Shown here: piece by piece, positions 9,104 to 17,174 of the stretch | Numbering within the stretch: the stretch's first letter is position 1 | Layout: every line of letters begins with the position of its first letter | From: Lachnoclostridium phytofermentans | GTDB lineage: Bacteria > Bacillota > Clostridia > Lachnospirales > Lachnospiraceae | DNA: 64,000 nucleotides | Direction: 5' to 3' | NCBI RefSeq assembly: GCF_000733755.1 | Contig: NZ_JPOF01000007.1 | Location: 434,001-498,000, forward strand | The notes under the pieces: generated by a model | What the model was told of the DNA's origin: nothing | Seen by the model: only the letters and a program-made list of their open reading frames with translations | Databases searched by the model: none | Made by a program: the position numbers and the translations under genes

Positions 9104-9147
9104 TGGACTAATTTATTGAAAGCAAACTAATTATTATAAAAATATTT

Positions 9148-9204
9148 AAAGGGCTTTAGAAATCTTGTATTCATCTAAATAACAAGTTTTCTATAAGCCC
9201 TTTT
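9148..9204. terminator. Bidirectional terminator
   Basis: AAAGGGCTT (9148-9156) pairs with AAGCCCTTT (9195-9203), and inner TAGAAA and TCTTGT segments also find partners. It has A residues on the left and T residues on the right, so it can serve the pectinesterase and the convergent glutaredoxin-like gene. Confidence 0.75.
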
Positions 9205-9313
9205 ATGAAGGAAAGAATAGTTAATTATTATGCTTATCTTTAGCATTAGAATTTCTACAATGGTAGGGCAGGATATAAATCTATTCCTTCCTTTATAAGA
9301 AATCTTTAAATTT

Positions 9314-9589
9314 TCAATCAACTTTACTCTGAACATAATGCACGAGTTCTTTCACATCAAATGTTGAGAAATTATCCTCCGTAACAAAGAATGGAATTCC
9401 TATATTTCCAGCATTCTTTACCTTATAAAATATCGGATTTGAATCACGGTATTTTAGAAACTCTTTTAGATAAGCAGTTGCTTGTGTAAATTCGTGATAG
9501 TCTATGTTGATATTTGCATAGTCACGTAACATATTGATTGCCTCGATACAGTCCGGACATAGATTCATTCCATACATAATAACATTCAT
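9314..9589 (-). CDS. Glutaredoxin-like / thioredoxin-fold protein
   Basis: 91 residues. The redox motif CPDC lies near the N terminus (~12-15 in MYGMNLCPDC), and a likely cis-proline follows in IGIPFFV, so the fold is a small thioredoxin/glutaredoxin. GGGAGG sits 6 bases before the ATG. Such proteins reduce disulfides or serve as redox carriers; the partner is not evident here. It points toward the pectinesterase and shares a terminator with it. Confidence 0.85.
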   Translation of the reverse strand: MNVIMYGMNLCPDCIEAINMLRDYANINIDYHEFTQATAYLKEFLKYRDSNPIFYKVKNAGNIGIPFFVTEDNFSTFDVKELVHYVQSKVD

Positions 9590-9802
9590 TGATGCCTCCC
9601 AAAATAGTTGATATCATTTTATTAGCTAAGTATATCATATTAGAAACGATTTTTAAAGAAATCCATTTCTAGAACAAATGAGTTTCTTAAGAGCGATTGC
9701 TACATACAAGAGCTATCATCAAATTAAGAAATTTGTTAGAGAACCGTAACCCCGCATGTGCATAAAATATAACAGAAGCTAAATTTAGGAGAGGTAAGTT
9801 AT

Positions 9803-10480
9803 ATGCAGGAAGGAAAAGGGGTCACTCTATTAAAGCATACAAGGAAGAAATCTGTTACCAATGAGAGCAGTTCACTAGATCTTTTAGAATGCTCATATGA
9901 ATATCCTCAAATATTAACTAAAAAAGAAGATAGTCCACAGGCTATGGTGAATCAAGATATTATGAAAGAGATGGAGCAGCGATACCAGAGTAATTGTGAA
10001 GAGGCGCTCGTGAATGCCTTATATATCGTGGATTTATTTAGTAAGCCAGATGATTTAATAGGTCCTTCGTGGTTTCCTTTAACAGCAAGTGTTACTTATC
10101 GGATACCTTGGAATCAATATGGAGTTTTATCCATTGTGTTTTTAGAATTTCGCTGGTATGGTGGTGCACATCCTATGACGGAACAGTTTTCTATGACCTA
10201 TAATGTAGAAACAGGAAAAAGAATTACAGCTCCGGAAGTGTTAGGAGAAACAGAAGAGGAGGTTAAGAGGCAAATAGCGAATGGATTTATGAAACAATTT
10301 GAAGAGGATCCAAGTAAGTTTTTTCCGGATGCGATAAAGGATCTTGCCAACCTTAAGTTTGAATACCGTTATTATTTAATGGGGGATAATATCGTGTTTT
10401 ATTTTAATCCTTACGAGCTTGGGCCTTATGTTTCAGGAATTTTAGAATTCTCCGTGCCTATTTTAAAGAATAGAAAATAA
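9803..10480 (+). CDS. DUF3298/DUF4163-like protein (RsiV-type fold), no anchor
   Basis: 225 residues. The segments RWYGGAHP, YNVETGKRITAPEVLG and YYLMGDNIVFYFNPYELGPY are typical of DUF3298 domains (the lysozyme-binding domain of RsiV), with the preceding DUF4163-like strand region. Unlike RsiV it shows neither a signal peptide nor a membrane segment, so either it is cytoplasmic or exported by another route. AGGAGAGG precedes the ATG. No sigma factor gene is adjacent; the next genes are a GntR-ABC operon with its own promoter. Function unknown. Confidence 0.7.
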   Translation: MQEGKGVTLLKHTRKKSVTNESSSLDLLECSYEYPQILTKKEDSPQAMVNQDIMKEMEQRYQSNCEEALVNALYIVDLFSKPDDLIGPSWFPLTASVTYRIPWNQYGVLSIVFLEFRWYGGAHPMTEQFSMTYNVETGKRITAPEVLGETEEEVKRQIANGFMKQFEEDPSKFFPDAIKDLANLKFEYRYYLMGDNIVFYFNPYELGPYVSGILEFSVPILKNRK

Positions 10481-10508
10481 GATAATACGAAAAAAGTAAA
10501 AATTTGTA

Positions 10509-10550
10509 TTGACACCTTAAATGCTACGGTGTACTATGTAACTAGTACAC
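10509..10550 (+). promoter_or_regulatory. Promoter with YtrA-type palindromic operator
   Basis: TTGACA (10509-10514) and TACTAT (10532-10537) are 17 bp apart. A perfect inverted repeat, GTGTACTA (10529-10536), six bases, TAGTACAC (10543-10550), covers the -10 box. This position fits autorepression by the GntR regulator encoded directly downstream. Confidence 0.85.
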
Positions 10551-10596
10551 TATTTATCACATACAAGAGAAAAATTCTTTGGAAGGGAGGTTCTGA

Positions 10597-10953
10597 ATGG
10601 AGTTTAATAATAATATGCCTATTTATATGCAAGTAATTCAGGAAATAAAGAAAGAGTTAATTCGTGGTAATTTGTCACTTGGTTGTAAGTTGCCTTCTGC
10701 TAGAGATTTGGCAATTCGATATCAGATTAATCCCAATACTGCAAATCGTGTTTACCGAGAGATGGAACTTCAAGAACTTTGCTTTACAAAACGAGGGATA
10801 GGAACCTTTGTAACAGAGGATGAACAAAAACTTATGCGAGTAAGAGAAGAGATGGCAAAGGAATATATGACAACCTTTCTTATTGGTATGAGGGATTTGG
10901 GTCTTCAAGAAGAGGAAGTGATTTCACTCATTCAAAAGGAGTTTAATAAATAG
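10597..10953 (+). CDS. GntR-family (YtrA subfamily) regulator
   Basis: 118 residues, the short length of the YtrA subfamily: an N-terminal winged helix (PIYMQVIQEIKKELIRG...KLPSARDLAIRYQINPNTANRVYREME) and a brief C-terminal helical part in place of a ligand domain. YtrA-type genes repress adjacent ABC transporter genes, and here an ATPase and a permease follow. GGGAGG lies before the ATG, and the operator palindrome overlaps its promoter. Confidence 0.93.
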   Translation: MEFNNNMPIYMQVIQEIKKELIRGNLSLGCKLPSARDLAIRYQINPNTANRVYREMELQELCFTKRGIGTFVTEDEQKLMRVREEMAKEYMTTFLIGMRDLGLQEEEVISLIQKEFNK

Positions 10954-11057
10954 AAGGAGCAAGGTTGAAGGAGCAAATTATTCAACTGGAATTGAAATCT
11001 AAGAAATCTAGATACAAATTTTATTTCGTGAGAACGTGATTAGAAATGGAGGAAAAG

Positions 11058-11750
11058 ATGTTAATTAGTAAGGACGTTGTAAAGCGGTACATGTCAAAAG
11101 TGGCAGTATCGGGAATTTCCATGCAAATGGAGGAAGGAAAAATCTATGCATTACTCGGTCCAAATGGAAGCGGGAAAACAACTTGGATGAAGATGGTAGC
11201 TGGATTGATTAAGCCTACCATAGGAACTATTACATATAATGGAAAGTCAATTGGTGTCGAAAGCAAGAAGAGGATTGCTTATATGTCCACGGAACCTTTT
11301 TTTTATGATTACATGACAGTATATGATGTTGGACGCTATTATGAGGATTTTTTTGAAGATTTTGATATAGAGAAGTATCAACAGCTACTCGCCAAGATGG
11401 ATTTAAGTTTGAAGGATAAGGCGAAAAATCTTTCTTCTGGACTTGCTGCAAAGTTGAAAATAGCTGCGACACTAGCAAGAAAAGCGGAAGTTTATTTACT
11501 TGATGAACCTTTAAATGGAATTGATATTATAGCAAGAGACCACATTATGAATGCTATTCTAGAGGTTGCAAATGAAAAAACAACTATAGTTATATCGAGT
11601 CATTTAGTAGATGAATTAGAAAAAATTATCGACAATGCTATCTTTATGAAAAATGGCACTCTGGTTTTAAATGGTGATGCAGAAACCATTAGAAAAGAAC
11701 ATCAAAAATCTATCGTAGACCTATATAAGGAAATCTATGCACATGGTTGA
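11058..11750 (+). CDS. ABC transporter ATPase
   Basis: 230 residues. Walker A is GPNGSGKT (34-41), Walker B is VYLLDEPLNGID, and the H-loop is SSHLVDELE. The signature motif is degenerate (LSSGLAAKLKIAATLA instead of LSGGQ), as in several YtrB-like transporters. The start at 11058 is preferred over an in-frame ATG at 11046 because TGGAGG lies between them. Energises the permease encoded next; likely export of an envelope-active compound. The operon is probably repressed by the GntR regulator. Confidence 0.9.
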   Translation: MLISKDVVKRYMSKVAVSGISMQMEEGKIYALLGPNGSGKTTWMKMVAGLIKPTIGTITYNGKSIGVESKKRIAYMSTEPFFYDYMTVYDVGRYYEDFFEDFDIEKYQQLLAKMDLSLKDKAKNLSSGLAAKLKIAATLARKAEVYLLDEPLNGIDIIARDHIMNAILEVANEKTTIVISSHLVDELEKIIDNAIFMKNGTLVLNGDAETIRKEHQKSIVDLYKEIYAHG

Positions 11751-11817
11751 TATATAAAAGATGTCGTAATTAAAGTGATAAAGTTAGTGGAAAAGAAAGG
11801 AGAGGTATAAGGAAAAT

Positions 11818-12561
11818 ATGTTGAAATTAATAAAATATGAGTTAAGAAAACAATGGTTCTCTAAACTCTTTATATTGATTGTAATGGGAATATTAGAACT
11901 TACTTTTTTATTTGGATTGCTTAGAGAGGATACAGAAGCCTTAGGAATTTCCATGGGAATTATGGTACTTGTTGCATTTACTGCAATTATGTTTGTTTCC
12001 TTTGAGTGTATTATGACTTATTCGAAAGACTTAAAAACGAAACAAAGTTATATGCTATTTCTGACACCAAATTCAACCTACAAGATAGTGGGTGCCAAAG
12101 TAATAACCTCTGTTGCACAGATTGGGTTTACTGCAGTTTTTATGGCCTCTATTATCTTTATTAACATGACTATCGTTGTGTTACGATACCAAAACATAGA
12201 AGAAATGATTAAGACAATTCAGATTACAATGAAAAATGTTATGGGATTAGATGTGGATTATGGTCTTATATTGATAGGTCTGATTTCATTTTTACTGGAA
12301 TGGATATCAAAAGTTATTATGGGTATTCTTGCAATTACGTTGAGTGCTACTTTTTTATCCAACACAAAGGGAAAAGGTATTGTCAGTTTAATTATTTTCT
12401 TTACCTTGAATTATATGGTTGGAAGAATTGGCAAATTATTTATGCTAGAAAGTATGCCATTATTCGATCTATTTATGATTGATGCTATCTTTATGGCATT
12501 TGTCATAGCAGCCTTTTACCTAGCGACAGCATGGATGTTGGATAAAAAGGTGAGCGTATAA
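11818..12561 (+). CDS. ABC-2 type permease subunit
   Basis: 247 residues with about six membrane segments, beginning MLKLIKYELRKQWFSKLF, the usual start of ABC-2 export permeases. GGAGAGG lies upstream. It follows its ATPase by 67 bp and completes the YtrA-type operon. Substrate not predictable. The stop is 9 bp from the stop of the convergent gene at 12570. Confidence 0.85.
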   Translation: MLKLIKYELRKQWFSKLFILIVMGILELTFLFGLLREDTEALGISMGIMVLVAFTAIMFVSFECIMTYSKDLKTKQSYMLFLTPNSTYKIVGAKVITSVAQIGFTAVFMASIIFINMTIVVLRYQNIEEMIKTIQITMKNVMGLDVDYGLILIGLISFLLEWISKVIMGILAITLSATFLSNTKGKGIVSLIIFFTLNYMVGRIGKLFMLESMPLFDLFMIDAIFMAFVIAAFYLATAWMLDKKVSV

Positions 12562-12569
12562 ATAATTAA

Positions 12570-12998
12570 CTATTTTGGATATTTTGGATAAAAATCGGAG
12601 GTATCCGCACAGAAGAAACCATCACATTCTGATAGAATGGAATCAAAAATAGGAGTGATGTTATCAAATTGATCACTAGGGAAGGTTACCATATACATAC
12701 TTTGTATCTGGTGTTTGGAAAGAAATTCTGCACCATCACAATCACGAAAATAAGGTTTCATTTCCTCAAAGTCCAATGAACTTTTTGGTGAAAGGCTGAT
12801 TTCCATAACACCAGCGGCTTCCCACAGCTCTACATTATCTGTATATTTTATGATTGCTTCATATAGTGTACGAATGGAAGTCTCTTTATGATTCATATAA
12901 AACCAGTCGCCAGTGATAGAGGAACTCTTCTCTGTAGCGATTGGTTTTTTATTTGGCTTCTTATTCACGTTTTTATCTTTTTGTTTTTTTATGATCAT
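12570..12998 (-). CDS. Conserved hypothetical protein
   Basis: 142 residues. A Lys/Asn-rich N terminus (KKQKDKNVNKKPNKKP) is followed by a compact acidic domain, with conserved-looking stretches ITGDWFYMNHKE, LWEAAGVMEISL and FPSDQFDNITPIFDSI. No recognised family, signal peptide or membrane segment. The ATG at 12998 is chosen because AGAGG lies just before it; the longer frame from 13097 would run through a hairpin (13014-13027) and lacks a ribosome site. Confidence 0.55.
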   Translation of the reverse strand: MIIKKQKDKNVNKKPNKKPIATEKSSSITGDWFYMNHKETSIRTLYEAIIKYTDNVELWEAAGVMEISLSPKSSLDFEEMKPYFRDCDGAEFLSKHQIQSMYMVTFPSDQFDNITPIFDSILSECDGFFCADTSDFYPKYPK

Positions 12999-13099
12999 TA
13001 TTACCTCTATTCTGGTGCAAAGGCACCTTTTTAATATAAGTATACCACAGGCAAAATGGTTTGAAAACATACAGGAAGATAAGTTTCTAAGAAACAACG

Positions 13100-13128
13100 T
13101 TGTATTTTGGGTACTATCATAGTAAAAT
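13100..13128 (+). promoter_or_regulatory. Promoter of the DUF1015 gene
   Basis: TTGTAT (13100-13105), 17-bp spacer, TAAAAT (13123-13128), 30 bp before the start codon. Confidence 0.75.
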
Positions 13129-13157
13129 AACGATAGAAAGATGAGGAGGGTATCAAA

Positions 13158-14396
13158 ATGGCGATTATTAAACCTTTTTATTGTGTTAGACCAGAGAAAG
13201 AATATGCAAGTCGAGTGGCAGCTTTGCCATATGATGTTTATAACAGAGTAGAAGCAAAAGAAGCCGCCCTACAAGATGAGTTATCTTTTTTAAATATTGA
13301 TCGTCCAGAGACTGGATTTGAGCTTTCAGTGGATATGTATGATGAGAGGGTATATCAACGAGCAAAAGATTTGTTGTTGAAACGATTGGAAGATGGAATT
13401 TATCTTGAGGATGAAAAAAGGTGCTATTACATATATGAACTGATTATGGAGGGACGTCCACAAACCGGTATCGTTGCCTGTGCTTCAATTGATGATTACC
13501 AAAACAATATCATAATGAAGCATGAAAATACGAGAGAAGAGAAGGAACAGGATCGAATTCGTCATGTAGATACCTGTAGTGCTCAAACTGGTCCAATTTT
13601 CTTAGCATATCGTTCCAATGATATCATTCATAATATTGTGGAACGAGTTAAAGAAGGGGAAGCGCTATATTCCTTTACTTCTGAGGATGGGATTACTCAT
13701 AACGTATGGAAAGTGGAAGATGACCAATCGATAGCAACCATCGAAGAAGCATTTGGCGGAATCAATAGAATTTATATTGCAGATGGCCATCATCGTGCAG
13801 CATCTGCAGTTAAGGTTGGTCTAAAAAGAAGAAAAGAAGCGAAAGAATACGATGGAAGCGAGGAGTTTAATACATTTCTCTCCGTACTATTTCCGGAGGA
13901 CCAGCTTATGATTATGCCATATAACAGGGTAGTTGCTGATTTGAATGGACTTAGTGAAGAGAAGTTTTTAAGTACTCTTTCTGAGAATTTTTATGTTAAG
14001 AATAATGGAGCGATAAGAGTTGCACCAGAGAAAAAAGGGATATTTGGAATGTATCTGAATCATACTTGGTATGAGATAACTGCAAAAGAGTCATTATTAC
14101 AGATAGAAGATCCTGTTAAGGCACTTGATGTTTCTTTATTACAAGATTACGTATTAGATCTGATATTAGGAATTAAAGATCCTAGAACAGATCATAGAAT
14201 TGATTTTATTGGTGGGATACGTGGACTTGGTGAGCTAGAAAAACGTGTAAATGAAGATATGACCGTTGCATTTTCCATGTTTCCAACCTCGATACAAGAA
14301 TTGTTTGCGGTAGCAGATGCCAATCAATTAATGCCACCGAAATCAACTTGGTTTGAACCAAAATTAAGGAGTGGATTGTTCATTCATCGGATTTAA
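13158..14396 (+). CDS. DUF1015 family protein
   Basis: 412 residues, typical length of DUF1015. It begins MAIIKPFYCVRPEKEYASRV, the usual opening of the family, and contains MKHENTREEKEQDRI and YIADGHHRAASA. The DGHHR motif is also the hallmark of ParB-like serine kinases (SerK/SbnI), and DUF1015 genes often lie beside serine biosynthesis genes in clostridia. A small-molecule kinase role is therefore an inference; no ser genes are adjacent here. GAGGAGG precedes the ATG. No clear terminator before the next promoter at 14429. Confidence 0.85.
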   Translation: MAIIKPFYCVRPEKEYASRVAALPYDVYNRVEAKEAALQDELSFLNIDRPETGFELSVDMYDERVYQRAKDLLLKRLEDGIYLEDEKRCYYIYELIMEGRPQTGIVACASIDDYQNNIIMKHENTREEKEQDRIRHVDTCSAQTGPIFLAYRSNDIIHNIVERVKEGEALYSFTSEDGITHNVWKVEDDQSIATIEEAFGGINRIYIADGHHRAASAVKVGLKRRKEAKEYDGSEEFNTFLSVLFPEDQLMIMPYNRVVADLNGLSEEKFLSTLSENFYVKNNGAIRVAPEKKGIFGMYLNHTWYEITAKESLLQIEDPVKALDVSLLQDYVLDLILGIKDPRTDHRIDFIGGIRGLGELEKRVNEDMTVAFSMFPTSIQELFAVADANQLMPPKSTWFEPKLRSGLFIHRI

Positions 14397-14428
14397 GAAG
14401 TACAATATTCCATAGTAATATAGATACC

Positions 14429-14457
14429 TTGACATGTCCTTACAAGACTGCTAAAAT
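14429..14457 (+). promoter_or_regulatory. Promoter of the ABC-F leader
   Basis: TTGACA (14429-14434), 17-bp spacer, TAAAAT (14452-14457). Transcription would start near 14464, giving a ~550-nt leader before the ABC-F gene. Confidence 0.85.
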
Positions 14458-14489
14458 TAAAATACTTGATTAAGATTGGAGTTGGGAAG

Positions 14490-14513
14490 ATGAGTATTTA
14501 TTCTTGCAAATAA
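14490..14513 (+). CDS. Leader peptide MSIYSCK of the ABC-F attenuator
   Basis: A 7-codon frame (MSIYSCK then TAA) with GGAG eight bases upstream, starting ~26 nt after the predicted transcription start. The final codons lie in TATTCTTGCAA (14499-14509), which is exactly complementary to TTGCAAGAATA at 14602-14612. Short leader peptides that stall drug-bound ribosomes control several antibiotic-resistance ABC-F and methylase genes, and the same role is inferred here. Confidence 0.65.
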   Translation: MSIYSCK

Positions 14514-14850
14514 TAATTCAATAAGAATGACGTGCTGGATTTAGAGAAGTGTAATAGCGCTTTTCTTTATGCGCTTATTTTGCTGATTTTTAAATTGCAC
14601 GTTGCAAGAATACTTTCTTACCCAATGTTTTATAAACTAGATAGTTCACATGATCAATTATTATTGATTCTTTTTCATATTTGTTAAAAATTCGATGGTA
14701 GAAAAATATATTCAGGTATGCAGGTTACTCATACTGATATATTTATTTTATTCATTACAAGAAAAGTTCGCGAAGCCTGCTTTTTCTTGTTTAAACTTGC
14801 AAAATGAGAGAAATTAATAAATTATTATGGGATACCTCGTTTGAATTCTT

Positions 14851-14888
14851 AAGACGCAGAAAGATATATTCTTGCGTCTTATTTTTTT
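14851..14888 (+). terminator. Attenuator terminator before the ABC-F gene
   Basis: AAGACGCA (14851-14858) pairs with TGCGTCTT (14873-14880); inner GAA/TTC extends the stem. An A and seven T residues follow. It lies 126 bp upstream of the ABC-F start, with no gene before it on this transcript except the leader peptide. Confidence 0.88.
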
Positions 14889-15013
14889 ATTAAAAGTATA
14901 GAAAAGCAACATGTTTGCTGTGTATATGATGTGAAGAAAATTATTATTTATGAAAAGTATATTTTTCTTAGCAGGTAATTACTTGAAGTACTTAACAGAT
15001 AGGAGGTATGATT

Positions 15014-16480
15014 ATGGCACAACTTAATGTTACCGATTTAACATTTTATTATGATGGTAGTTATGATACGATATTCGACAATGTTTCATTTCAAATAGAC
15101 AGTGATTGGAAATTAGGATTTGTTGGTCGAAACGGTAGAGGTAAAACAACATTTTTAAATTTATTAATGAAAAAGTATGAGTATAAGGGAACGATATCTT
15201 CCCCTGTGAGTTTTGATTATTTTCCTTTTCCAGTTACTGATAAATCACAGAATACGATTGATATTGTTGAAATGATTTATCCAGATTATGAACTTTGGAA
15301 GGTATGTAAGGAATTAACGTTATTAGAAGTTGATTGTGAAGTTTTATATCGACCATTTGAAACACTTAGCAATGGTGAGCAAACAAAAGTATTATTGGCT
15401 GTGTTATTTTCAAAGGAAAATAATTTTTTATTAATTGATGAACCTACCAATCACTTGGATATGAATACACGTATCGTAGTAATGAATTATTTGAAAGGGA
15501 AAAAGGGATTTATTTTAGTGTCCCATGACCGTTTTTTCTTAGATGGTTGTATTGATCATGTATTAGCAATCAATAAAGCAAACATTGAAGTGATGCAAGG
15601 TAATTTTTCTACATGGTGGGAGAATAAGAAGAATCAAGATGAGTATGAACTTGCAGAGAATGAGAAGTTAAAAAAAGACATCAAACGTTTATCGGAAGCA
15701 GCAAAACGTACAGAAAACTGGTCGGATCAAATTGAAAAGAGTAAGATTGGAAGTCATTCCCCAGACCGTGGCTTTATTGGCCATAAGTCTGCAAAAATGA
15801 TGAAGAGAGCAAAAGCAATTGAGAATCGCTCATTAACAGCGCTGGATGAAAAATCAAAATTATTAAAAAATATAGAAGATACCGATGAATTAAAGATCAT
15901 CCCATTAAAGCATCATAAATCTACTTTAGTTAATGTAGAGAATTTGTCCGTTACGTATGGGGATAGAACTATATTTGATCACATTAATTTTTCCATCAGT
16001 AATGGAAAAAGAATTGTTTTGCAAGGGAAAAATGGTTGCGGAAAATCAAGCATCTTAAAGATCATACTAGGAGAGGATATCCCTTGTAACGGAAAAGTAG
16101 AGATTGCCAGTGGATTAGTGATATCCTATGTATCACAAGATACCTCTAATTTAAGTGGAAATCTATCTGATTTTGCCAAAGAACATCACTTGGAGGAAAG
16201 TCTTTTTAAAGCGTTGCTTCGAAAACTTGACTTTACAAGATTACAGTTTGAGAAGAATATAGAAGATTTTAGTGGTGGACAAAAGAAAAAAGTTTTAATT
16301 GCAAAAAGTTTGTGTGAGCAAGCGCATCTTTATATCTGGGATGAGCCACTCAATTATATTGACATCTTTTCTAGAATGCAGATTGAGAAATTAATTAAAC
16401 AATATGAGCCTACTATGTTATTAGTAGAGCATGATAAGACATTTGTGAATGAAATTGCTACAGATATCATACAGATTTAG
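15014..16480 (+). CDS. ABC-F ribosome-protection protein (Lsa/CplR-like)
   Basis: 488 residues with two ABC ATPase domains and no membrane segment, so ABC-F. Domain 1: Walker A GRNGRGKT (38-45), signature LSNGEQ, Walker B LLIDEPTNHLD. Domain 2: GKNGCGKS (338-345), signature FSGGQKKK, Walker B YIWDEPLNYID. The WDEPLNYID form is typical of the Lsa/Vga-type antibiotic-resistance ABC-Fs that remove lincosamides, pleuromutilins and streptogramin A from the ribosome; clostridial CplR is a likely relative. The start at 15014 follows AGGAGG by 7 bases. Expression is predicted to be drug-inducible through the upstream attenuator. Confidence 0.9.
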   Translation: MAQLNVTDLTFYYDGSYDTIFDNVSFQIDSDWKLGFVGRNGRGKTTFLNLLMKKYEYKGTISSPVSFDYFPFPVTDKSQNTIDIVEMIYPDYELWKVCKELTLLEVDCEVLYRPFETLSNGEQTKVLLAVLFSKENNFLLIDEPTNHLDMNTRIVVMNYLKGKKGFILVSHDRFFLDGCIDHVLAINKANIEVMQGNFSTWWENKKNQDEYELAENEKLKKDIKRLSEAAKRTENWSDQIEKSKIGSHSPDRGFIGHKSAKMMKRAKAIENRSLTALDEKSKLLKNIEDTDELKIIPLKHHKSTLVNVENLSVTYGDRTIFDHINFSISNGKRIVLQGKNGCGKSSILKIILGEDIPCNGKVEIASGLVISYVSQDTSNLSGNLSDFAKEHHLEESLFKALLRKLDFTRLQFEKNIEDFSGGQKKKVLIAKSLCEQAHLYIWDEPLNYIDIFSRMQIEKLIKQYEPTMLLVEHDKTFVNEIATDIIQI

Positions 16481-16893
16481 ATAATACCTTGAAGCCGTAT
16501 AGTAATTTGCGGCTTCAAGGTTTTTAGTTTGTAATTATCGTATCTATTGAATAGTCCAGTTATGAATAAACGGTCATAGTCACTATACATAGAATAATCA
16601 AAAATGATAGGCGTCTCTTTTGTTATATTCTTCCTTCCAATCATGGATGTAAATGGTTTTTCTATTTTTAATTTTTTACCATTCTCATGGATAAAGACCG
16701 TATCAAAGGAGTTTTCTTCAAGATATATAGTTTTACATTGATCACTTCCGGTATATTGTATAGATACCAATACACTTATCTCATCATCTTGGTTATATTC
16801 ATTTTTATCAAAATCCATTCTTAATTCAAGATCTTGTAATTTTTTTGCATTTTCTACGTTATTACAAGAAGTTAAAATTAAAAGTATATTCAA
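16477..16893 (-). CDS. Putative lipoprotein, start region frameshifted
   Basis: The frame from a TTG at 16893 gives 138 residues beginning NILLILTSCNN, a lipobox (LTSC) without the usual charged start. A better start exists upstream: AAGGA, 8 bases, then ATG at 16919 and six A residues (16911-16916). In the present sequence that ATG ends after six codons; one extra A would give MKKILLLIILNILLILTSC fused in frame, a perfect lipoprotein signal. So the gene is frameshifted, phase-variable, slippage-expressed or misread. The mature part (DLELRMDFDKNEYNQDDEIS) has a beta-sandwich look, possibly Ig-like. Function unknown. Confidence 0.6.
   Translation of the reverse strand: MNILLILTSCNNVENAKKLQDLELRMDFDKNEYNQDDEISVLVSIQYTGSDQCKTIYLEENSFDTVFIHENGKKLKIEKPFTSMIGRKNITKETPIIFDYSMYSDYDRLFITGLFNRYDNYKLKTLKPQITIRLQGII
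16486..16525. terminator. Terminator after ABC-F, inside the convergent gene
   Basis: ACCTTGAAGCCG (16486-16497) and CGGCTTCAAGGT (16510-16521) form a perfect 12-bp stem followed by TTTT. It lies within the last codons of the opposite-strand lipoprotein gene, whose stop codon overlaps the ABC-F stop. Confidence 0.88.
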
Positions 16894-17174
16894 GATAATT
16901 AAAAGTAATATTTTTTCATTTGAAAAATCCTTCCGAATTTCAATCTTATTAGCTGATGTTGTAAATTAATAGTTGATAGTAAAATCATACCATATTTTCT
17001 CATGAAATTCTAATCGATTTTTTCCAAATTTATCATTGAAGCCCAAAATTTGATATGTTATGATAAATTCAACGTAATAAAACAATGTTTTACTCATGCA
17101 TACGATATACTGGACACTATGGATTATTCCTATTGTGCATCTATGATATTGTGATGAAGAAAGGAGTAGTCCGG

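Larger units (their letters stand above)
14464..15007 (+). promoter_or_regulatory. Transcription attenuator leader of the ABC-F gene
   Basis: The leader holds the leader peptide, a segment (14602-14612) that can pair with either the leader-peptide codons (11 of 11 bases) or the 3' arm of the final terminator (GCAAGAATA with TATTCTTGC at 14867-14875, 9 of 9). It also holds smaller hairpins at 14556-14575 (AGCGC/GCGCT followed by TATTTT) and 14757-14790 (ACAAGAAAA/TTTTCTTGT), then a strong terminator at 14851. This is the arrangement of ribosome-mediated attenuation; the mechanism is inferred, the pairings are seen. Confidence 0.7.

Noticed and set aside
13014-13032. Short hairpin GGTGC/GCACC with T5 on the plus strand
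   Set aside because: Only 5 bp, and it lies in the leader of the minus-strand gene at 12998 with no plus-strand gene for it to terminate nearby.
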